Source: Desulfovibrio sp. (GTDB lineage Bacteria > Desulfobacterota > Desulfovibrionia > Desulfovibrionales > Desulfovibrionaceae). Taken from it: a DNA stretch of 64,000 bases. Of the stretch, positions 16,225-25,269 are shown piece by piece. The DNA lies in contig JACQYS010000022.1 of the NCBI GenBank assembly GCA_016208105.1, positions 372,001-436,000 of the forward strand. The letters are read 5' to 3'. Made by a program: the position numbers and the translations under genes. Position 1 is the stretch's first letter, and every line of letters starts with the position of its first letter. The notes below the pieces were generated by a model, which saw only the letters and a list, made by a program, of their open reading frames with translations, was not told the origin of the DNA and ran no database searches.

Positions 16225-16854
16225 ATGCGCAATTGTCAGTTCGATGCGGCGCTTCTGGATTTCGGCGGAGTAGTTGCCGAGGAAGGGTTCGCCGCTGGCG
16301 TGAAGGCCATCGCCAGCGCCGCCGGCCGGGACCCGGGCGAGATCTGGCGGGTGGGGCTTGAGGCCGTGTGGGACAGCGGTTACGTATACGGCCGCTGCCT
16401 TGAGGGCGACTTCTGGAAGCTCTTCAAGGCACGCACCGGCATAGAGGGCGATGAAAACCGCTGGCGCGAGGACATTCTGTCGCTCTTCGTGGTGCGGCCC
16501 TTCATGCGCCGGTTCGCCGACAGGCTCCGCGAGTTCGGCGTGGTGACCGCCATCCTTTCGGACCAGACCGACTGGCTCAGGCTTCTCGATGAAAGGCACG
16601 CTTTTTCAAGGCATTTCGACAAAGTGTTCAACAGCTTCGACCACGCCATGACCAAGCAGGAGCCGGCTTTTTTTTCACTGGCCCTGCAAGAACTGAAGCT
16701 TTCACCGGAGCGGACTCTGTTCGTGGACGACAACCCAGGCAATGTGGAGCGCGCCCGCGACCTTGGCATGCACGCCGTGCTCTACACGAACCGGGAAGGC
16801 TTCGAGGCGGACATGGCGCGGCTGTGCCCGATAGCTCTCACCAACAAGGATTAA
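16225..16854 (+). CDS. HAD-superfamily hydrolase
   Basis: A 209-residue HAD phosphatase-like protein. Motif I is ALLDFGGVVAEEG: the nucleophile Asp is present but the usual second Asp of DxD is Gly, as in the YihX-like branch. Motif II is AILSDQTDW, motif III has the lysine in MTKQEPAFF, and motif IV is LFVDDNPGNVERARDLGM. Spacing matches small class I HAD enzymes acting on phosphorylated sugars or nucleotides; the substrate is unknown. It ends one base before the psd start, so the two are translated together, although no link to phospholipid synthesis is evident from the protein itself. A GTG at 16222 directly before ATG 16225 could also serve as start. Confidence 0.85.
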   Translation: MRNCQFDAALLDFGGVVAEEGFAAGVKAIASAAGRDPGEIWRVGLEAVWDSGYVYGRCLEGDFWKLFKARTGIEGDENRWREDILSLFVVRPFMRRFADRLREFGVVTAILSDQTDWLRLLDERHAFSRHFDKVFNSFDHAMTKQEPAFFSLALQELKLSPERTLFVDDNPGNVERARDLGMHAVLYTNREGFEADMARLCPIALTNKD

Positions 16855-16855
16855 G

Positions 16856-17497
16856 ATGCGTAGACCATACATTTCGCTGACGCCCGAAGGCTGGCCTTCC
16901 ATCATTCTTGCCGGGGCCGCCACCCTCGTCTTCGCGCTGCTCGGCTGGCCGGTTCCGGCAGTGCTTGGCCTTGTGGTCCTGGCTTTGCTCGTGAATTTTT
17001 TCCGCGATCCTGAACGGTTCACCCCCTGCGAACCGGGCCTGGCCGTGGCCCCGGCGGACGGCAAGGTCATCAAGGTCTGCCCGGCCGTGGACCCCCTAAG
17101 CGGCGAAACCCGGACCGTGGTGTGCATCTTCATGAACGTGTTCAACGTCCATGTGAACCGGGCCTGCGTGGAGGGCACGGTGAGCGCCATGCGCTACTGG
17201 GAAGGCAAGTTCATAAACGCCAGCTTCGACAAGGCCTCCGAGGACAACGAGCGCCTTGGCGTGCAGCTGACCGACGAGGGCGGTTCCACCTGGACCATGG
17301 TGCAGATCGCCGGGCTCATCGCGCGGCGCATCATCCCCTGGGCCGAAGCGGGCGACAAGCTGGCCCGCGGCCAGCGCTACGGCATGATCAAGTTCGGCTC
17401 GCGCGTGGACGTGTACCTGCCTGCCGGGTATGAGCCCGCCGTTGCCGTGGGCGACAGGACCGCCGCCGGGCAGACGGTGATCGCCAGACGCGTGTGA
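16856..17497 (+). CDS. psd: Phosphatidylserine decarboxylase
   Basis: A 213-residue membrane-associated enzyme that decarboxylates phosphatidylserine to phosphatidylethanolamine. Two hydrophobic segments (about residues 15-45) precede the catalytic domain with PGLAVAPADGKVIKV and FMNVFNVHVNRACVEG. The self-cleavage site is KFGSRVDVYLP, where serine becomes the pyruvoyl group. The length fits the short archaeal/B-type family rather than the ~320-residue E. coli form. The substrate is made by pssA, 84 bases downstream on the same strand. The start is one base after the HAD stop, indicating coupling. Confidence 0.95.
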   Translation: MRRPYISLTPEGWPSIILAGAATLVFALLGWPVPAVLGLVVLALLVNFFRDPERFTPCEPGLAVAPADGKVIKVCPAVDPLSGETRTVVCIFMNVFNVHVNRACVEGTVSAMRYWEGKFINASFDKASEDNERLGVQLTDEGGSTWTMVQIAGLIARRIIPWAEAGDKLARGQRYGMIKFGSRVDVYLPAGYEPAVAVGDRTAAGQTVIARRV

Positions 17498-17518
17498 CGA
17501 TCCCGACGCTTTTGTCAC

Positions 17519-17546
17519 TTGACCTTCACATGAAATAGACTAGCAT
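17519..17546 (+). promoter_or_regulatory. Possible promoter before pssA
   Basis: TTGACC (17519-17524) and TAGCAT (17541-17546) are 16 bases apart in the psd-pssA gap. The gap is AT-richer than the genes. This is a moderate match to a housekeeping promoter, and pssA could equally be read from the psd transcript. Confidence 0.35.
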
Positions 17547-17581
17547 TTGCCCAGCCGGATCATTCCGGTTGCACACACTAT

Positions 17582-18343
17582 ATGGATAAGCCTGAACGCA
17601 AACCGCCAGCGCGGGGAGTGTACATCCTCCCCAACCTGATCACCACCGGCAGCCTTTTTTCAGGCTTCCTGGGTATTCTCTGGGCCATCTCCGGGCAGTT
17701 CGAGAACTGCGCCGTGGCCATCCTGGTCAGCTGCGTCCTGGATGGGCTCGACGGCCAGGTGGCCCGCATGACCAACACCAGCTCCGATTTCGGCGTGCAG
17801 TTCGACTCCCTGTGCGACCTGGTGGCCTTCGGCGTTTCGCCAGCCATCATGGTCTACCAGTGGGAGTTGGCCCAGTTCGGCCACCTGGGGCTCATGGCTT
17901 CGTTTCTGCTGGTGGCCTGCGGAGCGCTCAGGCTGGCGCGCTTCAACGTGATCACCAAATCCAGCAACAAGAAATTTTTCCTGGGGCTGCCCATTCCAGC
18001 CCAGGCGTGCACCGTGGCCACTTTCTACCTCTTCGCCCAGTACCTGCCCGTGCAGTGGCAGGCCTACATGCCCAAGGTCTGCCTTGGGATGGTGTACGTC
18101 TTGTCCTTCTTGATGGTGAGCCGGGTGCGCTACGCGTCCTTCAAGGAGTATGGGCTCATTAAGGCCCATCCCTTCTCCATGATGGTCACGGCCATACTGT
18201 TCTTCGTCCTGGTGGCTTCCCAGCCCAAGCTGCTTGGATTCGTGATCTTTGCCGGATACATCCTCTCCGGCATCGTCTACACGTATGTGATTCTGCCCCG
18301 CCGCGCCGCGCTACGAGAGCCCTCCGAAGAGCTCTCATCATAA
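17582..18343 (+). CDS. pssA: CDP-diacylglycerol-serine O-phosphatidyltransferase
   Basis: A 253-residue integral membrane enzyme joining serine to CDP-diacylglycerol, giving phosphatidylserine for psd. The CDP-alcohol phosphotransferase signature is complete: Asp57-Gly-x2-Ala-Arg62-x8-Gly71-x3-Asp75-x3-Asp79. About six hydrophobic segments follow (for example LMASFLLVACGAL and MMVTAILFFVLVA). Together psd and pssA form a two-step phosphatidylethanolamine pathway. The C-terminus is short and charged, as usual for this family. Confidence 0.95.
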   Translation: MDKPERKPPARGVYILPNLITTGSLFSGFLGILWAISGQFENCAVAILVSCVLDGLDGQVARMTNTSSDFGVQFDSLCDLVAFGVSPAIMVYQWELAQFGHLGLMASFLLVACGALRLARFNVITKSSNKKFFLGLPIPAQACTVATFYLFAQYLPVQWQAYMPKVCLGMVYVLSFLMVSRVRYASFKEYGLIKAHPFSMMVTAILFFVLVASQPKLLGFVIFAGYILSGIVYTYVILPRRAALREPSEELSS

Positions 18344-18373
18344 CTGCACCCCTCTTTTTTGCGATTTAGGCAA

Positions 18374-18402
18374 TTGTCAACCGGAAGCGTCTCGGCTAAC
18401 TA
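18374..18402 (+). promoter_or_regulatory. Probable leuA promoter
   Basis: TTGTCA (18374-18379) and TAACTA (18397-18402) are separated by 17 bases, 54 bases before the leuA ATG. No leucine-rich leader peptide or attenuator hairpin is visible in the gap, so control is not by the classical leader mechanism. Confidence 0.6.
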
Positions 18403-18455
18403 GGCGTGTCCGGTCATTGACCCCCACTTTGTTCCATTCCAAGCGGAGGAAGACC

Positions 18456-19991
18456 ATGTCAGAGCGTGTCGTCATTTTCGACACCACCCTGCGCGACGGC
18501 GAGCAGTCCCCCGGCGCTACCATGAACCAGGAGGAGAAAATCCGCCTGGCGCAGCAGCTGGAAAAGCTCGGGGTGGACGTGATCGAGGCGGGGTTCCCCG
18601 CAGCCAGCGAGGGTGATTTCCAGTCGGTCAGGGCCATCGCCCGCACCGTCAAGGACGTCCAGGTGGCCGGCCTGTGCCGCGCCCTGGAGTCCGACATCAC
18701 CAGGGCCTTCGAGGCCATCAAGGAGGCGCGCAATCCGCGCATCCACACTTTCCTGGCCACCTCGCCCCTGCACATGCAGCACAAGCTGAACAAGACCCCC
18801 GAGCAGGTCCTGGACATGATAGAGAAGGCCGTGAGCTTCGCGGTGAAGCTTACGCCCAATGTAGAGTTCTCCTGCGAGGACGCCTCCCGGTCCGAACGGC
18901 CGTTTCTGGCCGTGGCCGTGGAAAAGGCCATCGCCTGCGGGGCCACCACCATAAACATCCCGGACACGGTGGGCTATGCCCAGCCGCAGGAGTTCTACGA
19001 GCTCATCTCGTTTCTTATAAAAACCGTGCCCAACGCGGGGAAGGCCATCTTCAGCGTGCACTGCCACAACGACCTGGGCCTGGCCGCCGCCAACACTTTG
19101 GCCGCCCTGTCCGCAGGAGCCCGCCAGGCCGAGGTGACCTTGTGCGGCATCGGCGAGCGCGCCGGCAACGCCTCCATCGAGGAAGTGGTCATGGCCCTTA
19201 AAACCAGGGCCTGCTACTACAACCTGGAGACCGGCATCAAGGGCGAGCAGATCTATCCCTCCTCGCGCCTGCTCTCCATGATCATCGGCCAGCCCATCCC
19301 GCCCTACAAGCCCATCATCGGCGGCAACGCCTTTGCCCACGAGTCCGGCATACACCAGGCCGGTGTGCTCAAGTGCGCCGAGACCTACGAGATCATGACC
19401 CCGCAGTCCGTGGGCCGGGCAGGCAACGAGATGGTGCTCGGCAAGCATTCCGGGCGCAACGCCGTGAAGGCGCGCCTGGAGGAACTGGGGTTTGCCCTCA
19501 CCGAGGAGCAGGTCACCCAGATGACCGAGGCCGTGAAGAACCTGGCCGACAAGAAGAAGCACATCTTCTCCGAGGACGTGGAGGCCCTGGTTCTGGAAGA
19601 GATCTACCGCCTGCCGGACAAGTACAAATTCAAGTTCCTCACCGTGCTCTCGGGCAACCTGGCCATGCAGCCCATGGCCGCATTGGTCATGGAGATCGAC
19701 GGCGAGGAGAAGAAGCTTTCGAGTTTCGGCGTCGGACCAATCGACGCCGTGTTCAACACCATAAGCCAACTCACGGGCCGCAGCCCCGTGCTCAAGCAGT
19801 ACGCGGTCAACGCAGTCACCGGCGGCACCGACGCCCAGGCCGAGGTGACCGTGCGTCTGGAGGAGGGCGGACACAAGTCCGTGGGCCGTGGTTCTGACGC
19901 TGACGTCATCGTCGCCAGCGCCAAGGCCTTCGTCAACGCCCTCAACCGGTTGGCCAAAAAGGAGGAAGAGAGGGAATGCGCCAGACTTTAG
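18456..19991 (+). CDS. leuA: 2-isopropylmalate synthase
   Basis: A 511-residue enzyme condensing acetyl-CoA with 2-oxoisovalerate, the first committed step of leucine synthesis. The TIM barrel shows FDTTLRDGEQSPGA at the N-terminus (metal and catalytic residues), HCHNDLGLAAAN and CGIGERAGNAS. The C-terminal ~120 residues form the leucine-sensing regulatory domain, so feedback inhibition by leucine is expected. ATG 18456 has GGAGGA six bases upstream; an upstream in-frame TTG at 18417 lacks one. The 3' end overlaps leuC by 16 bases, so the two are translationally coupled. Confidence 0.97.
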   Translation: MSERVVIFDTTLRDGEQSPGATMNQEEKIRLAQQLEKLGVDVIEAGFPAASEGDFQSVRAIARTVKDVQVAGLCRALESDITRAFEAIKEARNPRIHTFLATSPLHMQHKLNKTPEQVLDMIEKAVSFAVKLTPNVEFSCEDASRSERPFLAVAVEKAIACGATTINIPDTVGYAQPQEFYELISFLIKTVPNAGKAIFSVHCHNDLGLAAANTLAALSAGARQAEVTLCGIGERAGNASIEEVVMALKTRACYYNLETGIKGEQIYPSSRLLSMIIGQPIPPYKPIIGGNAFAHESGIHQAGVLKCAETYEIMTPQSVGRAGNEMVLGKHSGRNAVKARLEELGFALTEEQVTQMTEAVKNLADKKKHIFSEDVEALVLEEIYRLPDKYKFKFLTVLSGNLAMQPMAALVMEIDGEEKKLSSFGVGPIDAVFNTISQLTGRSPVLKQYAVNAVTGGTDAQAEVTVRLEEGGHKSVGRGSDADVIVASAKAFVNALNRLAKKEEERECARL

Positions 19992-21235
19992 CTCAGAAAA
20001 TCCTGCAGAGCCACACGGACGAGACCATCACCCAGGACGGACAGATCGTCCGCTGCCGGGTGGACCTCGTCCTGGCCAATGATATCACCGCCCCCTTGGC
20101 CATCAAGAGCTTCACCAAGATGGGCGCCACCAAGGTCTTCGACAAGGACAAGATCGCCCTGGTCTGCGACCACTTCACCCCCAACAAGGACATCGACTCC
20201 GCCGAACAGGTGAAGGTGGTCCGCGAGTTCGCCAAGCTCATGAACGTCACCCACTATTACGAAGGCGGCGACTGCGGCGTGGAGCACGCCCTGCTGCCCG
20301 AGATCGGCCTGGTGGGCCCTGGCGACGTGGTGGTCGGAGCGGATTCGCACACCTGCACCTACGGCGGCCTGGGCGCTTTCGCCACGGGCATGGGCTCCAC
20401 GGACATCGCCGGAGCCATGGTGCTTGGCGAAACCTGGTTCAAGGTGCCCCCCACCATCCGCGTGGTGCTGGACGGCAAGCTGCCCGAGTGGGTGGTGGGC
20501 AAGGACCTGATCCTTGAGCTCATCGGCATGATCGGCGTGTCCGGGGCTCTGTACAAGGCCCTGGAGTTCACCGGCCCCGTGGTGGACCAGCTCTCCATCG
20601 AGCAGCGCCTGTCCATGTCCAACATGGCCATCGAGGCGGGCGGAAAGGTGGGCATCTTCCCGGCCGACGCCAAGGCCCTGGCCTATGCCAAGGCCGCTGG
20701 CCGCACCGGGGACAAGGAAGTCCACGCCGACGAGGGCGCCCACTACGAGCGCGAGGTGGTCATCGACTGCTCCAAACTCACCCCCCGCGTGGCCTGCCCG
20801 CACCTGCCCGACAACGTGAAACCCGTGGACGAGTGCAAGGGCATCCGCATCGACCAGTCCATCATCGGCTCCTGCACCAACGGCAGGATCGAGGACATGC
20901 GCGAGGCCGCCAAGGTGCTCAAGGGCAAAAAGGTGGCCAAGCACGTGCGCTGCATCGTGCTGCCCGCCACGCCCACCATATGGAAGCAGGCGCTCAAGGA
21001 AGGCCTGCTGGAAATCTTCATGGAGTCCGGGTGCATCGTGGGCCCGCCCACCTGCGGCCCCTGCCTGGGAGGCCACATGGGCATCCTGGCCGCCGGAGAG
21101 CGTTCCATCGCCACCACCAACCGCAACTTCAAGGGCCGCATGGGCTCCCTGGAGAGCGAGGTGTACCTGTCCAACCCGGCCGTGGCCGCCGCTTCGGCTG
21201 TCGCGGGCGAAATCCGCCATCCGGGCAAGCTGTAA
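19976..21235 (+). CDS. leuC: 3-isopropylmalate dehydratase large subunit
   Basis: A 419-residue aconitase-family subunit that binds the 4Fe-4S cluster and, with LeuD, isomerises 2- to 3-isopropylmalate. Visible: [20 protein letters not shown], cluster ligands in [12 protein letters not shown] and [12 protein letters not shown]. The ~420-residue length is that of the HacA-like/archaeal-type branch rather than the ~465-residue enterobacterial LeuC. The start codon lies inside the last codons of leuA. leuD follows 13 bases later. Confidence 0.96.
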   Translation: MRQTLAQKILQSHTDETITQDGQIVRCRVDLVLANDITAPLAIKSFTKMGATKVFDKDKIALVCDHFTPNKDIDSAEQVKVVREFAKLMNVTHYYEGGDCGVEHALLPEIGLVGPGDVVVGADSHTCTYGGLGAFATGMGSTDIAGAMVLGETWFKVPPTIRVVLDGKLPEWVVGKDLILELIGMIGVSGALYKALEFTGPVVDQLSIEQRLSMSNMAIEAGGKVGIFPADAKALAYAKAAGRTGDKEVHADEGAHYEREVVIDCSKLTPRVACPHLPDNVKPVDECKGIRIDQSIIGSCTNGRIEDMREAAKVLKGKKVAKHVRCIVLPATPTIWKQALKEGLLEIFMESGCIVGPPTCGPCLGGHMGILAAGERSIATTNRNFKGRMGSLESEVYLSNPAVAAASAVAGEIRHPGKL

Positions 21236-21248
21236 GAGGATAACGATC

Positions 21249-21737
21249 ATGTACAAGGGACGCGCGCATAAAGTCGGCGCTCATATCGATACGGACGCCA
21301 TCATCCCGGCCCGCTTCCTGGTGACCACGGACACCGAGGAACTGGGCAAGAACTGCATGGAAGGCCTGGAAGCCGGTTGGGTGGGACGGGTCAAGAAGGG
21401 CGACATCATCGTGGCCGGAGAGAACTTCGGCTGCGGCAGCTCGCGCGAGCACGCGCCGCTGGCCATTCTGGGCGCCGGAATCCCGGTGGTGGTGGCCCAC
21501 AGCTTCGCCCGCATCTTCTACCGCAACAGTTTCAACATGGGGCTCATCCTCCTGGAAGTGGGCGACGACGCGGCCAAGATAAACGACGGCGACGAGCTCG
21601 AGATCGACGCCGACAAGGGCCTCATCAAGAACCTGACCAGCAAGGAGACCATCAAGACCGCTCCGGTGCCTGCCTTCATGCAGGAGATTCTGGATAAGGG
21701 CGGCTTGGTCAATTACGTGAAGGATCGCCAGAAGTAA
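21249..21737 (+). CDS. leuD: 3-isopropylmalate dehydratase small subunit
   Basis: A 162-residue swivel-domain partner of LeuC. Motifs are [13 protein letters not shown] near the N-terminus and the substrate-gripping loop [15 protein letters not shown]. Its short length matches the 419-residue LeuC. The ribosome binding site AAGAGGA is upstream of ATG 21249. A terminator at 21754 follows, which separates leuACD from the unknown gene and leuB. Confidence 0.96.
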   Translation: MYKGRAHKVGAHIDTDAIIPARFLVTTDTEELGKNCMEGLEAGWVGRVKKGDIIVAGENFGCGSSREHAPLAILGAGIPVVVAHSFARIFYRNSFNMGLILLEVGDDAAKINDGDELEIDADKGLIKNLTSKETIKTAPVPAFMQEILDKGGLVNYVKDRQK

Positions 21738-21753
21738 GCGACAGTGGACAGCC

Positions 21754-21783
21754 AAAGGCCGCCCGCGAGGGTGGCCTTTTTTC
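21754..21783 (+). terminator. Intrinsic terminator after leuD
   Basis: An 11-bp stem (21754-21764 with 21769-21779, one G-T pair) with a 4-base loop runs into a T tract to about 21782. Confidence 0.9.
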
Positions 21784-21821
21784 TGACAAGCATGTGAAAC
21801 GCAGGTTCAGGAGAAACTTCC

Positions 21822-22076
21822 ATGAAAACGATCCGCGTTGGCTGGAAATACAAGCCGGAAACAGACAAGATCATGCAGGATCGTATTTCGGAGCATCTTG
21901 GACTGTTCATTGAAGATGACGATCTGCTGGAGATTACCCTGATTCACGAGATTGACTATGTCTGTGATGACGATGACATCATCATAGACGTCATGGTCAA
22001 TGGAATCTCTCTGGCCGGTGTGTTCATTCCGTATTCGAACATTGCCTGCATCATGGTTGTCGATAACGAGGCATAG
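21822..22076 (+). CDS. Small acidic protein of unknown function, between leuD and leuB
   Basis: An 84-residue, strongly acidic protein (clusters EDDDLLE and DDDDIIID). It looks soluble, with no signal or membrane segment and no cysteine motif except one Cys in YVCDDDD and one in IACIMVV. The Shine-Dalgarno AGGAGA precedes ATG 21822. The position inside the leucine cluster suggests co-inheritance, and I recall a similarly sized unknown gene at this spot in other Desulfovibrio genomes, but I cannot verify that. Its codon use is AT-richer than its neighbours. I do not recognise a family and give no function. Confidence 0.75.
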   Translation: MKTIRVGWKYKPETDKIMQDRISEHLGLFIEDDDLLEITLIHEIDYVCDDDDIIIDVMVNGISLAGVFIPYSNIACIMVVDNEA

Positions 22077-22125
22077 TTTTTTTGAGAATGTTTGCGTAGA
22101 TTTTTATAAGCGACGTGAAGGAGCG

Positions 22126-23208
22126 ATGAAGAAGATGATCAAGAATATCGTCATCCTGCCTGGCGACGGCATCGGGCCGGAGATAATGGTCCAGGCCGAG
22201 AAGACCCTGGCCAAGATCGGGGAGAAGTTCGGCCACGAATTTAAGACCAGCTATCATTTGATCGGCGGCGCGGCCATTGACGCCGAAAACAACCCTCTGC
22301 CCAAAGCCACGGTGGACGCCTGCAAGAAAGCGGACGCCGTGCTCCTGGGCGCGGTGGGCGGCCCCAAGTGGGACACCATTGAGAAGTCCATCCGCCCCGA
22401 GCGCGGCCTTCTGGGCATCCGCAAGGAACTGGGGCTTTTCGCCAACCTGCGCCCGGCCAAGCTTTTCGCCGAGCTCAAGGCCGCCTGCTGCCTGCGTCCG
22501 GACATCATCGGCCAGGGTCTTGACGTGATGGTCATCCGGGAACTCACCGGCGGCGCCTACTTCGGCACGCCCAGGGGCCAGGAAGTACGCGGCGGCGAAC
22601 GCGTGGCCTACAACAACATGATCTATTCCGAGACCGAAATCCGCCGCATCGCCAAGGTAGGCTTCGAGACCGCCCGCAAGCGCGGCAAGAAGCTCTGCTC
22701 CGTGGACAAGGCCAACGTGCTGGACGTGTCCCAGCTGTGGCGCGAGGTGGTCATCGAAGTGTCCAAGGAGTATCCGGACGTCGAGCTCTCCCACATGTAC
22801 GTGGACAACGCGGCCATGCAGCTGGTGCGCAACCCCGGCCAGTTCGACACCATCGTCACCGAGAACCTTTTCGGCGACATCCTCTCGGACGAGGCCGCGG
22901 TCATCACCGGGTCCATCGGCATGCTGCCCTCGGCTTCACTGGGCGCTTCCGGGCCGGGACTCTACGAGCCGATCCACGGCTCCGCTCCGGACATCGCCGG
23001 CCAGGACAAGGCCAACCCCTTGGCCACCATTTTGTCCGTGGCCATGATGATCCGCTACCAGTTCTCCATGGCCGCCGAGGCGGACGCCATCGAGAACGCC
23101 GTGTCCATGATCCTCAAGGAAGGCTACCGCACCGGCGACATCATGGAGCCCGGCAAAACTTTGGTTGGTTGCGTCAAGATGGGCGATCTGGTGGCCGAAC
23201 GCCTGTAA
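22126..23208 (+). CDS. leuB: 3-isopropylmalate dehydrogenase
   Basis: A 360-residue NAD-dependent enzyme that oxidatively decarboxylates 3-isopropylmalate to 2-oxoisocaproate. Support: [54 protein letters not shown] and the nucleotide-site [17 protein letters not shown] 22126 has GAAGGAG only two bases away; ATG 22135 (11 bases away) is an alternative that removes three residues. A longer frame from 22000 overlaps the preceding gene and is not credible. It completes the leucine pathway in this window and ends at a terminator. Confidence 0.96.
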   Translation: MKKMIKNIVILPGDGIGPEIMVQAEKTLAKIGEKFGHEFKTSYHLIGGAAIDAENNPLPKATVDACKKADAVLLGAVGGPKWDTIEKSIRPERGLLGIRKELGLFANLRPAKLFAELKAACCLRPDIIGQGLDVMVIRELTGGAYFGTPRGQEVRGGERVAYNNMIYSETEIRRIAKVGFETARKRGKKLCSVDKANVLDVSQLWREVVIEVSKEYPDVELSHMYVDNAAMQLVRNPGQFDTIVTENLFGDILSDEAAVITGSIGMLPSASLGASGPGLYEPIHGSAPDIAGQDKANPLATILSVAMMIRYQFSMAAEADAIENAVSMILKEGYRTGDIMEPGKTLVGCVKMGDLVAERL

Positions 23209-23232
23209 GAACAGCCGATTGCATGCGATTTG

Positions 23233-23257
23233 AAGGGGGCCCCGCGGCCCCCTTTTT
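23233..23257 (+). terminator. Intrinsic terminator after leuB
   Basis: A 9-bp stem (23233-23241 with 23246-23254) with a CCGC loop is followed by T residues. Confidence 0.88.
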
Positions 23258-23514
23258 CTTTGTCCGGTGGTATGGCCAGGATATTTTTACGCAGTTTGAA
23301 CGGAAACATTTTACTTTAGAATTGGTTATGGATTATCAAGCTGTTAACCCCAGGCGTTGAAGCACCCTGAGGGCAAGCCGGAAGGCGCATCCGGGAGGCT
23401 AAACGTCAATTCCCCCCGGTTGGACATCTGGAACCAGAAGCATGCTGTGACCGTTTCGGGCCGCGTGTGAAGCGGACCGGTACAACACTGGCTTAATCCC
23501 AAGGAGAGCCACGA
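23258..23514 (+). other. Leader region before the GAF gene
   Basis: The first ~80 bases are AT-rich and probably hold the promoter. The following ~130 bases can form a hairpin with arms near 23378 and 23395 and a second one near 23418-23435. It does not match a riboswitch I know. AAGGAG at about 23500 is the ribosome binding site of the GAF gene. Confidence 0.4.
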
Positions 23515-24081
23515 ATGAGCGACTGCGAACGCAACTACTACCGTAGCCTTTACGAAGCCGTACGGGTAATCAACTCCAGTCTGGAACCCATGGATCTGCT
23601 TAACAAGATCGCGGAACAAACGGCAAAGGCCCTCGAGGTCAAGGCCTGTTCGCTGCGCCTGTTGGACAAGGCCAAGCACAACCTTCTTCCCGGAGCATCC
23701 TTCGGGCTTTCAAAGGGGTATCTGCGCAAGGGCAAGGTGGAGGTGGCCAAAAGCAAGCTGGATAAGGAGGCCCTGCAGGGCAAGACCGTGTACGTGAAGG
23801 ACGCGGCCACCGATCCCCGCTTTCAATACCAGGAAGCGGCCAAGACCGAGGGCATCATCTCCATCCTGGTGGTGCCCTTAAAGATCGAGGACAACAAGAT
23901 AATAGGCGTTATGCGCGTGTACTCAGGCACGGAACGCACCTTCTGCGACTCCGAGGTGGAGTTTCTGATCATCATGGCCAACCTCTCGGCCATCGCCATT
24001 GAGAATGCCAGGCTTCATCAGGCTCTCAAGTCCGACTACGAACTGCTGACCGCTTTCCAGTACCAAACCTTCGAGGATTGA
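23515..24081 (+). CDS. GAF domain protein
   Basis: A 188-residue protein that is essentially one GAF domain (about residues 10-170), a fold that binds small ligands such as cyclic nucleotides or senses redox state. Typical segments: [52 protein letters not shown] and [17 protein letters not shown]. No output domain is attached, so it must act on a partner or bind a metabolite itself. Two cysteines (Cys4, Cys43) and one at [10 protein letters not shown] are present. The stop is 10 bases before gap, implying co-transcription; a role in sensing carbon or redox status for glycolytic control is speculative. Confidence 0.85.
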   Translation: MSDCERNYYRSLYEAVRVINSSLEPMDLLNKIAEQTAKALEVKACSLRLLDKAKHNLLPGASFGLSKGYLRKGKVEVAKSKLDKEALQGKTVYVKDAATDPRFQYQEAAKTEGIISILVVPLKIEDNKIIGVMRVYSGTERTFCDSEVEFLIIMANLSAIAIENARLHQALKSDYELLTAFQYQTFED

Positions 24082-24091
24082 GGGAGCTGAC

Positions 24092-25108
24092 ATGAACAAA
24101 GTTAAAGTCGGTATCAACGGGTTCGGCCGCATAGGCCGACAGGTCCTCAAGGCTCTGTACGAACGCCACCACGACATCGCGGAGGTGGTCGCGGTCAACG
24201 ATCTCTTCGACACCGCCACCAATGCCCATCTTCTGGCCTACGACACCAACTACGGCCATTGGTCCGTGGGGGTGAGCACGGATGGCGAAGACATGGTGGT
24301 CGGCGACTGGCGGGTGGCCAACTCCAAGGAGCGTGATCCGCGCAACATCCCCTGGGCTGCGGCCGGGGTGGACGTGGTGGTGGAATCCACGGGTATTTTC
24401 CGCGCCGGGCCCCAGGCCAACATGCACCGCGAAGCCGGAGCCAAGAAGGTCATCATCAGTGCGCCCGCCAAGGACGAGGACATCACCGTGGTGCTGGGCG
24501 TGAACGGCGATGCCTACGACCCAGCCGCGCACAACATCATTTCCAACGCCTCCTGCACCACCAACTGTCTGGCGCCCGTGGCCCTGGTGATGCACAACGC
24601 TTTCGGAATCAAAAGCGGCACCATGTGCACCATCCACTCCTACACCAACGACCAGCGCATTCTGGATTTGCCGCACAAGGACCTGCGCCGGGCCAGGGCC
24701 GCCGCCTGCAACATCATTCCCACCTCCACGGGTGCGGCCAAGGCCGTGGCCCTGGTGATTCCGGAACTCAAGGGGCGCTTCAGCGGCTATTCCCTGCGCG
24801 TGCCCACCCCGGCGGTTTCCGTGGTGGACTTCTCGGCCATTCTGGAAAAGCCCACGGACACAGAAACCCTGCGCTCCACCCTGAAGGCTGCGGCTGATGG
24901 CCCGCTCAAGGGCATCATGGGCTACAGCGAGGACCCGCTGGTTTCTTCCGACTTCAAGGGCGATCCTCGCTCGGGCATCGTGGAGGCTGAATTCTGCATG
25001 GTCCAGGACGGGGTCCTGGCAAAGGTGGTGGCCTGGTACGACAACGAGTGGGGCTACTCCTGCCGCGTGGCGGACCTCATCAAGCTCATGGCGGACAAGG
25101 GGCTGTAA
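24092..25108 (+). CDS. gap: Glyceraldehyde-3-phosphate dehydrogenase
   Basis: A 338-residue NAD-dependent enzyme of glycolysis/gluconeogenesis, oxidising glyceraldehyde 3-phosphate. Rossmann start [14 protein letters not shown], the active-site cysteine in [14 protein letters not shown], and the conserved [15 protein letters not shown] near the C-terminus are all present. AGGGAGCTG precedes ATG 24092. It is transcribed with a GAF-domain gene and followed by a GC-rich hairpin. Confidence 0.97.
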   Translation: MNKVKVGINGFGRIGRQVLKALYERHHDIAEVVAVNDLFDTATNAHLLAYDTNYGHWSVGVSTDGEDMVVGDWRVANSKERDPRNIPWAAAGVDVVVESTGIFRAGPQANMHREAGAKKVIISAPAKDEDITVVLGVNGDAYDPAAHNIISNASCTTNCLAPVALVMHNAFGIKSGTMCTIHSYTNDQRILDLPHKDLRRARAAACNIIPTSTGAAKAVALVIPELKGRFSGYSLRVPTPAVSVVDFSAILEKPTDTETLRSTLKAAADGPLKGIMGYSEDPLVSSDFKGDPRSGIVEAEFCMVQDGVLAKVVAWYDNEWGYSCRVADLIKLMADKGL

Positions 25109-25150
25109 GCCAAACCTGCAACAAATGAGTATTGCATTCTCGTCTGTTCG

Positions 25151-25184
25151 TACGGGCGCCTTCGGTTGGCCGGGGGCGCCCGTA
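25151..25184 (+). terminator. GC-rich hairpin after gap
   Basis: TACGGGCGCC (25151-25160) pairs perfectly with GGCGCCCGTA (25175-25184). There is no T run, so it may be an inefficient terminator or an RNA 3'-end stabiliser rather than a full stop. Confidence 0.5.
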
Positions 25185-25269
25185 TGAGCGAGATGCCGCG
25201 CAAGGGCGGCTTGAATGAAAGCCCCTTGTCTCTGGTTCTCCACGATCAGTCCGAATGGGGAAAGGCCGT

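Noticed and set aside
18459-19874. A long antisense frame over leuA, with similar ones over leuC, gap and the giant membrane gene
   Set aside because: All mirror conserved enzymes or membrane domains and show repetitive Gly/His/Val-rich translations without start signals.
22000-22125. Upstream extension of leuB to 22000
   Set aside because: It overlaps the preceding gene by about 75 bases, lacks a ribosome site and adds residues not typical of the family.
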